Shown piece after piece: positions 25,001 through 40,000 of a DNA stretch of 64,000 nucleotides (within the stretch, counting starts at the first letter, position 1; the number at the start of each line of letters is the position of its first letter). The stretch comes from Phycisphaerae bacterium (GTDB taxonomy: Bacteria; Planctomycetota; Phycisphaerae; Sedimentisphaerales; SM23-30): assembly GCA_016342495.1 (NCBI GenBank), contig JAEIOG010000010.1:1-64000 (forward strand), in the 5' to 3' direction. The translations under genes and the position numbers were made by a program. The notes beneath the pieces are model-generated. The model worked only from the letters and a program-made list of their open reading frames with translations, did no database searches and had not been told where the DNA came from.

Positions 25001-28000
25001 CTTCAGATTTGTATTGTTGGCAGTATCTTTCCATTTGCCTTCGACGAATTCAATAGTGTACTGAACAAAATCAGAATTTTGCGTTAACTGACCTGTAAAA
25101 TAATATCTGAATGTATTGCCATAGAGTTTTTCAGGTGCATCAAAACCTAATGTGCTGGTAATATCAACGCCATTGGCTCTAATAGTAAATTCATCGCCAT
25201 TGATACTGTTAATATCAAGAGCATTGCCGTTATCTTCAAAGAACATCACATCAATATAGCCCAGGCTGTTCAATTTATTTACATCAATGAGTGCACCATT
25301 AAATGGATAGGCTAATGTCGCTGTAATCGGCATCCCGGTTCCAGCTTTGCTTGAAGGCAGTGATAAAGTCTTGCCAAAGATCGTCACACCATTAATACTA
25401 AACTGTGTTAGTTTAAATCCTACCGAACCGCCAATTTTGAAGCTGGCCTTGCCCTGAACACCAAATGCTACATCAGAACCAGAATAAATATTAACACCAT
25501 GACCTGCACCAGAATCTGTAGCATCAACCTTCAAGTCAACTGTGCCATCAGGCAACTGCTGAATTTTGACTATGCCACCAATCGAAAATACATCAGGATA
25601 GGCAATAACCAATTCGCCTTCAAATGCGGGGGTATCCAGGCCATTTATAAATGTAAGAGTAACCTTATCATCAGGGGCACCTTTAACTGGAATATCCTTA
25701 ACAAACGGGCTGCCCGTTCGGTTCAGACTCAAATTAAAACCACCAGTTACATCGACAATATCTGTGATGCCAAGCAGTCGCACATCGCCACCGCCAGAAA
25801 AGGCGAATTTGCCGTTGGCATTAATATATAATCCAAGATCGATATTTTCAACCAATATTCCAATTGCATCAGGATTATCATTTCCTTGATTGTCCCAGGC
25901 TGGACCTTTACCTAAAAATGCCGCTACACCGCTTGCGCCAATCAATAAATCGTCGCCTGAACGGGTAATAGTAAAATTACCCTTTAAATCAAGAACATTG
26001 GCTACAGATAAACGAATATTTGTGCCGCTGAACTGGACAAATGATTTCTGGCCAACAGCTATTTCATTAGCGGCAAAGTCCATTTCGATTCTTTCGCCAT
26101 CTAAAGCAAACGAATATGAAACAGCTTCGGTAAATTCGCTGATTCGCAGGGTCAATGTTGCATCCAGAATTAAGCCATCAACACCAATAAACTGTACACG
26201 GCCTGTTACAAACCCGGCTTTGTTATCACCATCCTTGACAAAGACAGCTGTACCTTCGGTCATCTCCAGACCAATTGGGTCATCGCCGGTTTTACCAACA
26301 AAGATTCTCACATTATTACCGACAATAACTGTCATTGCGGCACCAGTATCAGTCGTTCCGGTACGGAAACTGAAATCACCTTCGATTTCAACGCCAGGGA
26401 ATTTCACGCTCAGATCTGAAATGACGACCTGAATATAAGTACCGGCATCCAGCAATATCGAGCCGAAAGGCCCAGTTATGTCTATCATTTTGCCGGTATT
26501 ATTAATTTCAAGTTTTAATGTCGCGTCGGCTTCAAAGCTACCGATAGCTGTCTCAGATGTGAAGCCAAGCACGCCGGCAAAGCCATCTGCGGTGATAACT
26601 AATGTACCAACAGCATCTTTAATATTAACGGCATTGCCATCAGTACCGGCACCATCAAAGGCATTAATTGTAATATCAGCAACCGAAATTATTACTAATT
26701 TATTACCAAGAGAATCTTCTGACTGCTCAAAGAAAACTTTACCACTTAAGGTTATACCCATCAGTGTCAATTCAATAGGATTAGCCTGAACACGAATCAG
26801 CGGTCCTTTAGGTAAATCAACGGTGAATGTTTCGCCACCAATAACGAAATCTTCTTTGACGGCCATTGGCATATTATTAATCGACAATGTAAATGTCGCG
26901 TTAAGGTCAATACCAATATCAAGCGTTGGCAGAACCTCGACTTTGGCACTTATCTGGCCAGCTAAACCATCTTCTGTGATGATCAAGCCGCCCTGGCCCT
27001 GGGTAACTGTGACAAAATCAATATTGCCATCGCCTAAGCCTAATTCAACATTATTAACCGCAACTTTGATAACCGAGCTGCCATTAGCTGTACTACCTTT
27101 TTCGAAGCTGAAATCACCTTTGATTCGAGCCAAACCCATCAGGTCAGCTTCCAAGCCAATAACTTCCAGACCCATATACGGCATTTCAGCGGTTCCGGCT
27201 TTCATCGCCAATGTCGAACTTAAATCATTAACCGTCAAATCACGATTAACAATGCTATAGTCAATGCCGGTGGTATTATAAACAACTTTAACAATCTGAG
27301 CTGATGCATTTGCAAAGACATCGCCTTGCATATACAATGAGCCGCTGGCTTGAAGTGCCATGGTGCCGTCACTCTGGAACAACAGGCCCAGGCTACCTTG
27401 CCTTAAGCCAACCTTGAATGTGCCAATTGCCATTTCCGCAGCGGCATCTTCGGCAACAATTACTATTTCACTGCTGGTTTTCTTAAAGCCATAACTTCCA
27501 GATAATTTCACAAAACCAGCAATTGACAAATCAAGTGTCCCGCTGAATGCCAGCAATTGCCCTTCATCTGCGCCAAAGGCGAAATCGATGCCATTTACCG
27601 TAGCTTCGATAGCCCCACCGGTTGTATTAATAGAAAGATTGAAATCCTTCAAACTGAAATCAACACCAGGCATTGGAGCTTGGCCACCTTCAATTAAGAC
27701 TACGATTTCACCAATAGAAAGCACACCAGCCATACCTGTATCATTAATTAGCATAGCCCCATTAATCTGGTCGAAACGAACTTCAATATCGCCAGCTTTC
27801 AGTGATGTCATTGCATCAGTAACTGAAAGTTTAATGACCGTTATCGGAACTGTATCAATAATTTCCGTTGATTTTTCAAAGCTGAATGTACCTTTCAGCT
27901 TAGCTTTAACGCTGCCAACTTCGATGGCTAAATCCAGCGTGCCACCGATTGCCATAAAGTCATGTTTATCATTTGCGGTATAATCAAAGCTTACCCCGCC

Positions 28001-31000
28001 AATTGTAGCTTTTCTTGCTTCTTTAGTGGTATTGATTTCTAATGCAACATTGGTAACTTCGCTTGCCGTCAAGCCAGGAATACCATCTAGCTCAATTGAA
28101 CCGATATTCAAAATGCCTGCTATGCCTTTACTATCAATAATAAAGGCACCATTAATGCCACTGGCGGTTACGGAAACCTTATTGCCATCAGGACCGACAC
28201 TTAAACCGGTTTTTCCATCAGTAACAAAAACTTTTATAACTGTTTGGGAGGCACCACTGACGATTTCGGTAGACTTTTCAAAACCAAAAGTACCTTCAAG
28301 ATTTGCTGATACTCCTGCGGTATCAATTTGGAGATTAACCGTTCCCCTAAGTGACAGGAAGTCATATTTATCAGCTGTGGTGAAATCTAATTTTGTATCG
28401 CCAATCTGGGCATCAACGGCAGCGCCGGTAGTATTAATGGCCAAAGCAAATTCATTTAATTCGAATGTAAGGCCAGCAATATCATTTCCGGCAGCATCGG
28501 TAACACTTAGATTTTTAACTGACAAGCTTCCAGCTATACCAGCATCAGTCATCAGCATCCCGCCAGTAATGCCACTGGCCTGAACTTTTACATCGCTGGC
28601 TTCAAGCCCTATTGTAGCACCGCTTACAGAAATCTTAATTATTTCAGTCTGAACGCCATTAAAATCTTCTGTGCTCTTGGAGAAGCCAAATGTACCATCA
28701 TTAAGATATGCTTCAACTCCACCTATTGATATTGTTATATCAACTGTACCTTCAATTGATATGAAGTCAAACTGGTTGATTTCGGTATAATCCAGCAGCA
28801 CGCCATCAATTTCGGCATCAACAGCATCACCTGTGGTATTGACCATCAAAGCGAAATTGGTTAATTCTGCATTAAATATCTCATGAGGTTGACCTTGTTC
28901 ATCTGTGACTAAAATACTTGCAATAGTTAATTTAGCGGCAATACCTGCATCATTAATTAAAACAGCACCATTTATTCCGGTAGCATTTAGCTTCACGCCA
29001 GAGGCCATCAGCGATGCCTGGACATTTGTAGCCGCCATCGTTACAACAGTGGAAGTTGTTGGCAAAGAACCGCTATTGTCAGTAATTGTTATTTTTTCAA
29101 AGCTGAACTGGCCGCTTAGTTTAGTTTCAACACCGCCAACAGTTATCGCAAGGTCAAGGCCGCCTCGGATAGATAAAAATTCGCTGTCATCAAATATAAG
29201 CTCAACGCCATTAACCGTTTCGGCAACCGGGGCTTTTGTCGTATTAACTTCAAGCTTGAATTGATTCACACTGAATGTCAAACCATCTAATGGCTCATAA
29301 TTATCTTTTGTGACTGCAATTTGTTCAATAGTCAAAACGCCAGCGATACCGCCTTCTTTGATAATCATCGCGCCATTGATACCGGTAGCCTTAACTTTAA
29401 CCCCGCCAGCAGCCAATACTGTATTGGCATTTGCAACTGAAATATTAAATTGGCTGTCAAGGCCTTTGGTTATCTTGGCAAAACCAAATCGACCTGAAAT
29501 TGATGTATCCACGCCGCCAACACTGATTATTAATTCCAGATCAGCACTTACAGCCAGAAAATCATATTTGGCTTCATCGCTGTAATCAAAGCTGACACCA
29601 TTGATCTGACCCGATGCAGCTTCTTTAGTCGTATTAATCTCTAATAATGCATTACTGATAGAACCGCTGGCGATACCCGCTGGCAAACCAGTAACATTGA
29701 CTGTAGCAATACTTAGGCGTCCGGCGATACCTTTAGCATTTAATACAAAGGCACCATCTATCTGCTTAGCTTCTACAACAATATCGTCAGCGCCGGTTGC
29801 AACGGTCAGGCTCGTATCAACATTCTTGACTCCGATTTTTATTACGGGTGAAGATATACCATTTATGATTTCAGTGGATTTTTCAAAACCAAATTCACCA
29901 ATCAGCGTAGTTTCAACCGTACCTACTTTGACAGCCAAATCAAGGGTGCCTTTTAATGCCAGATACTGGCCAGCAACTTCAACAGGGACACCAGCAACTT
30001 CTACAAAGCCAGCGTCGATTCTGGTATTAAAAGTGAAATTAAAGTCCTGAACGCTTAATCGAATACCATCAAAATCAGTTTCTGTACCATCGGCGGCAAC
30101 CTTTTTTAAGCCCATATCTGCAATATCAAGCACACCAATAACACCAGTATTATCAATAGCAATACTGCCATCAATACCAGTTGCCTTTACTCTGGCTCCA
30201 TCAATTGTCAGCTCGACATTACTGCCTGTTACTCCAGCAGTGATAACTGTATTCGCACCTTCGGTGACTTTCATAAAGTCAAATGTACCTGCCAGCACCG
30301 TTTCAACCGCACCAACACTGATAGCCATATCCAGAGTTACATTAAACGCTAAAAAGTCCTTCTGATCATCGCCAAAGACAATATCATCTGTACCATCACC
30401 ATCGACATCTTCATTTACAGGTAAACCAGTCGTATTAATATTCAAAGCGATATCGCCAAGTTCACGAATATCAATACTTTCGGGCAAACCTTCAAATACA
30501 ATATCATCAGCAGTTAGTGTCCCGGCGATACCTTCTTCGACAAAGATAAACGCACCATAGACACCTAATACTGACACCGAAATATCATTTACTTGTAATG
30601 TTGCATTAACATCGCTGGCCCAGACTTTGATTCTATTTGCCTGTTTTTCAAAACCAAATACTCCTGATAATGTTGCAGATTTCCCGCCAACCGCTACGAC
30701 AAGGTCGACTCTGCCACGAACAGCTAAATATTCATACTTGCTGGAATCGCTATAGTCAAAGGCAATGCCATTAATGGATGCACTGATTGGCCCGCCTGTC
30801 GTATTAATTTCTAAAGCTAAATTAGTAACACTCTGAACATTGTCACCGATGCCGATTATATCAGCAGAATCAACTGTCAGCATGCCGGCTAATCCGCCAG
30901 CTGTCATAACAAAGGCTCCATTGATACCGGTGGCCTTTAGCCCGGATGCCCCTACCATCAAATCAAAGCTGCCGCCTTTGACGCCAACCTTGATAATATT

Positions 31001-34000
31001 TTTCTGCAAGCCATCGATTACTTCGCTGCTCTTTTCAAAGCTGAATTGACCGCTTAGCGTTGTCTGGATCCCGCCTAAAGTTATGCCCATATCTACCGAT
31101 GCATCAATAGCGATAAAATCATATTGATTAGTTTCAGTAAAACTTATTCCGCCAAAATCAATTGGGCCTTTGGTGGTATTAATCTTTAAGCTGCCGCTTA
31201 ACTGATTAATCTGAGGATTGGTCAATGCCACATCAGCGGTGTCGGTAACTTTAATAACAAGATTGTCGATTACACCAGCCAAACCATCAGGCGTTAGTAT
31301 TAAAATACCCTGATCCAGTGTCGCTGCCACTTTCACATTAGCTGTCGCTGATTCAAATGAAGCTGTGCCGCTAACGGTTAAAATCACAACCCTGACATCA
31401 AGGCCTTCGATATTTCTGGTATCACTTTCAAACTTGAACGAGCCTTCTACCGCAGCTGTAATCCCGCCAACACGTATCGCCAGTTCAACATCGCCGCTTA
31501 ACAGCACACTCGCCGGGCCGTTGGTCGTATCTAATTCAATATTAAAATCAGTTACAGCAAATGTCAGATTATCCAGCGGTGTAATACCGTCGGCTTTGGT
31601 TATTACTATTTCATCAACTTTCAAAGCCGCATTCAAACCAGCAGAATCAAGGTTAATGCTGCCATTAATTTGGTTAAATGCTACCCTGGCACCAGCACTG
31701 CCTAATATCAACGCCGTGTTGGCATCAGTGATTTTCACCTGATAATTACTGCCAATCTTATTCAATTCAAAGGCAGCAACATCCACTTCCAGCAAATCAT
31801 CTAAGCTGAACTGGATATTATTGCCTGCAAACTGGATATAAGGATTTCCCTGAATATCTGCTACTTCAGTATCGCTAAAGACCATATTGATACTGTCGCC
31901 ATCCAGCACGAAAGTCTTATCTATTGCCGTACCGAAATAATTCACTCTTAGCGACAAAGCAGCATCCAATGTCATACCATCGAAGCCAACCAGCTGGACT
32001 CTGCCAGTTATCAAGGCGGCTTCTATACCATCTTTCTGCAAGATAACCGCCTGGCCGCCTGTCAGCAGAATTTTCTTATCCGAGGCGGCATCAATTTCAA
32101 TCGTAACTTCAACATTATTGCCGATTATCTCTTTATAAGTTGCACCGGTTAATAAGCTGAAATCACCTTTTATTTCAATTCCCGGGAATCTAATTTCAAG
32201 ATCTAACAATTGGAACTTAAACTGGGCATCGGTTAATTGAATTGCACCAAATATCCCGCTGATATCTATTTGCCGACCTGTTGTATTTATCTCAATGTTT
32301 ACTTTAGCTCTGGCATCAACTGTAAGACCAGGAATATATTCGGCGATTTGGCTGGCGTCAACTTCAAAGCTGAGTTTGCCGGCCAGGCCATCATTTAATA
32401 TCACCAGTGTACCATTTGCATTGCTGATTGGCGGGGCTGTGCCTGCTCCTGAACCACCACCATCGGGAGCGTCAGAAATAGAACCATTTTCAACTGCGAC
32501 AAGAACGATTGTATTGCCATTAGCATCTTTAGACTGCTCAAAGCTGACACTGCCACCAGCAACAGACAATGTAACCGAACCAGCGATCGTCAAAGTCGCA
32601 TCAGAAGCTTTTACAGCCAGCAATGGTCCTGCCCGCACATCAATACTTGGGTTTTCTTCGTATACAGGTTTATCAAAGGTATTAATCAACAAAACAAATT
32701 CTGTTTTGCTCATCGTGAACCCGCTGGCACTTACCTCAGCTTGGGCAGTAACAGAAGCAGCCATACCGCCATTGCCTATGATAAACACACCGGCACCTTC
32801 AGTAATCGCCACATTTGTGCCGCCATCGCCTAATCGGGTGCTGAATTGTTTAACTTCTGCTCTTATATAGTCATCGCCAGCATCATCGGCACTCTTTTGA
32901 ACCGTAAATGATCCAATCGCAACATCTGCCAAACCAGCTAATTTTGCTTCAAGACCCGTAAGTTCAAGGCCCATCAAAGCATTTGGGCTAATATTTGCAT
33001 CAATCTTCAAATCTGCTTCGATGCCATTTACGTTTAATTTCTGATCAAAAGCATTGCCGGTATCATTATAATAAACCCTTACCGAATGAACAGAAACTTC
33101 GGCAAAGCCACCACCTTCAAATATCACCGCTCCAGAAGCATCCAGAGCTATGCCATCAGCGGTAAACAACAATGCCAACATGCCATCTTCAAGGCCGACC
33201 TTAAAATCACCAACTTCGAGTTTGGCATTAACATCCTGGGCGACAACTTTAATAGTTGAGCCTTCTAATTCAAAGCCATAGCCACCTGATAAAACGATAA
33301 AGTCAGCTAAGTTCAAATCAAGTTTACCGCTAAAGGAAATATGGCTGGCTGGAACCAATGTCCCATTTCCGAATTCAATATCAGTATCAGTATTATTAAT
33401 TGCAAGGTTGAAATCTTCGACGCTCAATGTCAGGCTATCCAATGGCGTAATACCATCTGCCTTGGTTACCGCGATCTGGTCAATTGAAAGCACACTGGCG
33501 ATACCCTTGGCACTTAAAAGCATGGAACCATTAATATTATCAAACTTAACCATAACCCCATCAGGTTCTGCACCAACAGTCAAACTGGTATTAGCATCTT
33601 CGACGGCTATCTTGATTACATCGATCAGCACGCCATTAACCAATTCCTGTGACTTTTCAAAGCCAAATTTACCATTAAGCCTGGTTGTAATGGCACCAGC
33701 TGTTATTTCAATATATAGCTCACCGCCAAAAGCGATAAAGTTATGTTTTTCAACCCCGACAAAATTAACATCATTAGTTATGACATCAGATCCTGTGGTA
33801 TTAATTTCAAATTTAGCATTGCTTACCCCGCCAGCTGCAATATCACCGGGGATATTAATATCAATCAAATCCACCGTCAGGCTACCAGCTATCCCACTAT
33901 TATAAAGATAAAATACCCCATTGATACCGCTGACATCGACACTTACATCATCATCGCTACTATTAGCATCATCACCTTCAACCAGCAACTGAGTCTGGGC

Positions 34001-37000
34001 GTCTTTAGCCCTGATAGTAATAATATCAGAAGCTATACCATTAATCGTTCTGGTAATCTTCTCGAATCCAAAATCACCGCTAAGGGTTGTCGTTACCGTA
34101 CCGGCTGCTATCTCAAGAGCCAAATGCCCTTCTATGGAAATAAATTCTTTTTGATCTTCTTCGGTAAATTTAACATCAACGCCATTAACATTAGTATCGA
34201 TTAATGTTCCGGTCGTATTAATCGCCAAATTGACATCAGTAACATCACTTATAGTTATACCCGGTAAACCATCAAAGACAATCTCGCCAATGCTCAACAC
34301 CCCAGCGATGCCACCATTATTAATAATAAATGCACCATTAATATCCAAGGCTTCAACGGTAACTCCGCCAGCATCCAGCGTAATATCAGCATCGGTAGCT
34401 GAAACTTTAATCACACTGGTTTGTATACCATTGATGACAGGCTTATTCATTTCAAAGCCAAACCGCCCGCTTAGAGTCGTTGATACACTGCCAGCGGATA
34501 TTGCAAAATCCATAGTCCCGATTATCGATATAAAGTCATGTTCATTTATACCGCTGAACTGAATCGCTTGGCTGCCAATAACCGCATCGACATCACCACC
34601 AGTGGTATTAACCGCCAGTTCGACACCACTTATATTACCTGCCTGAATTCCCGGCAAGCCGGCAAATATCAGATTACTAACGGCCATTTGACCGGCCAAA
34701 CCATCATTATTAATCAAAAACGCACCGTTGATATCGTTAGCTTCAAGTGAGACATCTCCGGCGGCAATTGTTGCCTGGCCATTACTTAGTCCAACCTTAA
34801 ATATATCAACTTCAACTGCATTAATTGTCGTTTTGGATTTTTCAAAAGCAAAGGTGCCACTTAAACCCACGGTCAAACCGCCAACAGCTAAATCCAAATT
34901 CATCGCACCACTCAATGCGATAAAGTTAGCTTTATCTAATCCATAATCAAAACCAACATTACCAACTGAGCCACTGACAGGGCCGCCAGTAGTGTTAATT
35001 TCCAGTAGCATATCAGTAATTTCGCCATCGAGGGCAATATCAGATAGATTATTAATTGTCAAACTGCCAATTTCAAGCTTACCAGCCAAACCAGCGCTGC
35101 TGGCAATAAATGCCCCATTTATATCACTAGCTGCGATTGTCATACCGCTGACGACCAGATCAATATTGGCCCCTATAACGCCAGCCTTCACTATCGTATT
35201 ACTGATTCCATTAACTATCTCGGTAGATTTTTCAAAGCCAAACCTGCCAATAAATGAAATTTCATTATCACCAACAGTAATCTTCAATTCAGCATTAAAG
35301 TAAATCGACAGGAAGTTCCATTGCTTTTGATCGCTATAGTCAAAACTCTGACCATTGATATCAGCGGCTATCGCTCCGCCAGTGGTATTTATCTCGAGGA
35401 AAATATCGGTCATTTCTGCTGTCTGCAGATTTGCAATACCATCGACACCAACACTTGTAATACCAATCCGACCAGATAGGCCAGCACTATTAATCAGCAT
35501 GGCACCGCTAATGCCACTGGCCCAGACGGTTACCCCGCCAGCATTCAAACTTGTCGAAGCATCAAACACCGAAAGTTTGAATACGCTGTTGGCCACGCCA
35601 TCTATTAACTCGGTAGATTTTTCAAAACCAAAGGTACCGGCCAGTTTAGTTTCAATCCCGCCAGCAGTAATTATAATGTCCATCGAGCCACGAATTGAGA
35701 GGAATTCATGTTGGCTGGCATCGCTATAGTCAAAACCTGTCCCACCTATCTCAGCTGCAATCGCTGAACCGGTGGTATTAAATTCTAAAGCCAAACCTGA
35801 AATATTATTAATAACAATACCCGGCAGACCAATAAACGCTATATCATCTATAGTCAAAACGCCAGCTACACCAGCATTATTCAGTAAAAATGCACCATTA
35901 ATTCCGCTGGCACTAATGGTAATGTCACCGGTTGTCAAACTGACATTAACATCGTTTACACCAACTTTAACTATGGTTGTCGAAACCGCTCCAACAGTTT
36001 CAGTAGATTTTTCAAATGCGAACGAGCCATTTAATCCAACTTCGACACTGCCAACGCTCAATACAAATTCCAGCGTCCCGCCGATTGCCAAAAAGTCCCA
36101 TTTATTTGAGGAACTATAATCAAATTCTACTCCACCAATATTAGCTGCAATCGCTGACCCGGTAGTATTAATCTCAAGATAAGCATTGGTCACAGTACCC
36201 ACTGTGATATTATCTGGCAATCCATCAAAGCTGACTTCATCAACATTTAATTTACCTGCCAACCCAGCTCCGCTTAATATAAACGCTCCATTAATACCAT
36301 TAGCCTGAACCGATATATCATTAACGTCAAAGCCAACCAAACCATTAGTTATGCCAACCTTAACAATATCAGCAGAAAGCCCATTAATATCCTGAGTACT
36401 CTTTTCAAATATAAACTGGCCTTGTAATGTACTGGCGAAACCACCAGCAGTAATCGCTAAATTGAGCTTGCCACTTAATTCGATAAAGTCAGCTCTGTCG
36501 GCAGCAAATTCCAGTAAAGTCCCGCCAACTGTTGTACTGACCGGTTGGCCTAAGGTATTAAACGCCAATCTAAAATCATTAACGCTAAAGTCCAGGCCAC
36601 CTAAAGGTGACACTCCGTCAGCTTTGGTTACCGCAATACTGGTTATGCCCAGTTCGCCAGCTATTCCGGCCCTGCTAAGTAGCATAGCACCATTAATACC
36701 ATAAAAACCAGCTTTAACCCCGCCATCGGCTCCATTAACCATCAGCGAAGTATTGCCATCATTTACCCCAACTTTTATAATATTGGTTTGAGTACCATTG
36801 ATTTCCAGAACATTCTTTTCAAAAGCAACATCACCGCTGACTGAAATGCTATCGCTTAATGCCAACAGGATATCATCACCGGTAAACTGTACGAATGAGC
36901 TAATCTGATTATCAACGAGAACTCCAACTTCATCATCTGCGAAACTGATCGAGATCGCTTCACCATCTAATGCAAAATCCTTGGTAAAACCATTTTCAAA

Positions 37001-40000
37001 TTCATTCATTCTCAAAGTCAAAGTCGCATCAAGGGTCATCCCGGCAACACCAATAAGCTGTACCCGCCCGGTAATATATCCCGCTTCGGTAGAACCATCC
37101 TGGATAAACACGGCACTGCCACCGGTCAATTCCAGCCCCATGCGGCTGGCACCAGAGGTATAGCCAACAAAAATTCTGACATTATTGCCCAAAATAACCT
37201 TTTGGCTTATCCCGTCAATCTGGGCATCTCTAAAGCTGAAATCTCCTTCAAGTGCAAAACCTGGAAATTCTATACTTAAATCAGAAGCGACAATTTCAAT
37301 ATAATCGCCAGCACTTAACAGGATCGAGCCAAAGCTCCCTTTGATATCAATTAACTCATTGGTATTATTAATTTCAAGTTTTAGCGTAACTCCAGCTTCA
37401 AAACTGCCAAAAGCGGCATCTGCTTCAAAGCTAAGCGAACCTGCTACCCCGCCATGAATAAGTACAAGTGTACCATTGGCATTTTTAATATCAACTGCTG
37501 AGCCCGACGTGCCGCCTCCGGCGAAACCTTCAAGTTTCACATCACTGACAGCAATAATTACCACCTTATTGCCATCTATATCTTTAGACTGTTCAAAGAA
37601 CACTCTTCCGCTTAGTTCGTTACCCATAACAGTTAATGTTACTGGCTGGGCATCTTCTAAGCCACCTTCAACCCGCAGAAAATCGCCTGCAGGTAAATCA
37701 ATTTCAAAGCTATCTGTTCCAATCGTAAAAACTTCATTGACCGGTCCGGCTCTGTTATTAAAGGCCAACCGGAATTCGCCATCGAGATATATCCCCATTC
37801 CTTCTTTAATTGCAACTTTGGCACTGACAACTCCAGCCAGCCCGGCATCGCTGATTATAATCCCGCCATAACCTTCTGTCACATCAACAAAACTTTCATT
37901 GTCATCGCCAAGGGAAACCGAAACATTCATCATAGACGCTTTGACAATCGAACTGCCATTGCTATCTATTCCTTTTTCAAAACTAAACGAACCGTTAATC
38001 TCGGCTAATCCAGCCAACTCGACAGTTAAATCTTCAACTTCAACACCGATCAAAGGCGATCCAACCTGGCCCAAACCCATCGCCAGGTCGCCGGTAATAC
38101 CATTTACATCTAAAATACGTTCATTGCCAAGGCCACTATAATCGTTACCAGTATTATTGTATCTCACATAAACCCGGTTCGCTTCAAAACCACCTACACC
38201 GCCACCAGATAATGCCAGAGCACCGGATGCATCCAGAGCAATACGCCCTTCGGCATCAATCAGCAAAGCCAGTTTACCTTCGTTAAGTTCCAACTTAAAG
38301 CTGCTTAAAGCAAGTTCGGCTTCCACATCGGTGGCTACTACCTGAATTTCATCACCGAGCTTCTGAAAACCATATTGACCATTGATACTGATTAGATCGC
38401 TAAGTTGAAGATCCAGTCCACCGCTCAATGCTACAAAATTATGATAAGCCAAATCCTGATAATCCAGCACAGTAGTTTCAAACTCAGCCAGTATTGGCCC
38501 ATTGGTTGTATTAAATGACAAGTTAAAATCAGTAACGCTAAAACCAATTACATCCAGAGGAGTAAGGCCATCGGCTCTGGTTAGCGTTATATCTAAAATG
38601 CTTAAAGCACCGGCAGCTCCACCATTAGTAAACAGCAAAGCCCCGTTGATATCCTTAAATGCAACCCTGGCTCCTTCTTCTGCTTTACCCAAAGTCAATG
38701 CCACATTGCCATTATCGACAAATACTTTTATAACATCGCTTTGAATTCCGTCAATATCAACTTTGGCCAACTCAAATCCAAATACACCTGACAACTCAGT
38801 AGCGACACCATCAACCTCAATTTTTAGTTTTAATTCACCTCTAAAGGCCAAAAAGCTAAACTGATTAGCTGCGGTAAACGCAAATAAATTGATGCCATCA
38901 CGTTTCAATGTCATCGCCTGGCCGGTGGTATTAAACGCCAAAGCAAAATCATTAACAACTACTGAAACACCTTGCAAAGCTGTAACGCCATCGGCCTGGG
39001 TAATTGAAATTTCATCAACTGTCAGTTTTCCTGCAACCCCCAGCGTATTTAATAATATGGCCCCGGTAATATTCTTAAATGCCACCATCACCCCGCCGCT
39101 GGCATCGTTAACCAATAGCGAAGTATTAGCACCAATAACACCAATCATCAAAACATCACTGATAACACCATTGATATTTTCAGTCTTTTTCTCAAATTCA
39201 AACCGGCCATCCAGTTTTGCACTTACATCACCGGCGGTGATAGTCAATTCAGTATCCACTCCGACACTGACAAAATTAAATTTATCTTCACTGCTATAGT
39301 CAAAGCTTTGATCGGCCATATTAGCAACAGCGGCCTGACCTGTCGTATTTATCTGTAATAAACCATTTGTAACCGAACCAGCTGCCACATTATCAGGCAA
39401 TCCGCTGATACTTACCGCACCTATTTCTAAACGACCTGCAATACCAGCCCCTGTCATTACCATAATACCATCGATACCAGTAGCAGATATCAAAACATCG
39501 TCAATTTGCATGTCGAAATCAACCAGCACCGCGACTTTCATCACGTCAACATCCTGGCCATTATAATTCTGACTGGATTTTTCAAAGCTGAACTGGCCTT
39601 TAAGTGTCGTTTCTACCCAGCCAACCTTAACGCCCAAATCCATCTGCCCGCTGACAGCTAATAATTCCGCCTTGATAACACCAAAACCATCTGCCGGATC
39701 GATATCATTTTCTGTGGTATTAATCTCAAGCTTAAAATCTCTTACATTGACCGTAAAACCTTCCAGAGCACTGCCATCAGGTTTGCTTAGCTGTATAATC
39801 CCCACACCCAGACGTCCAGCCAAACCAGTTCCATCAAGAACCATTATGCCATTGACACCGCTTAAGGCGATCATCACATCATTGTCGCTATCGCCAGTTT
39901 TCAGAGAAGTGCTGACATTAGCAACAGAAACTTTTGTGACATTTCCAGCTGGCAAGTTAACATTTTCAAAGCCAAATATGCCACTTAATTTATAAGTTAA

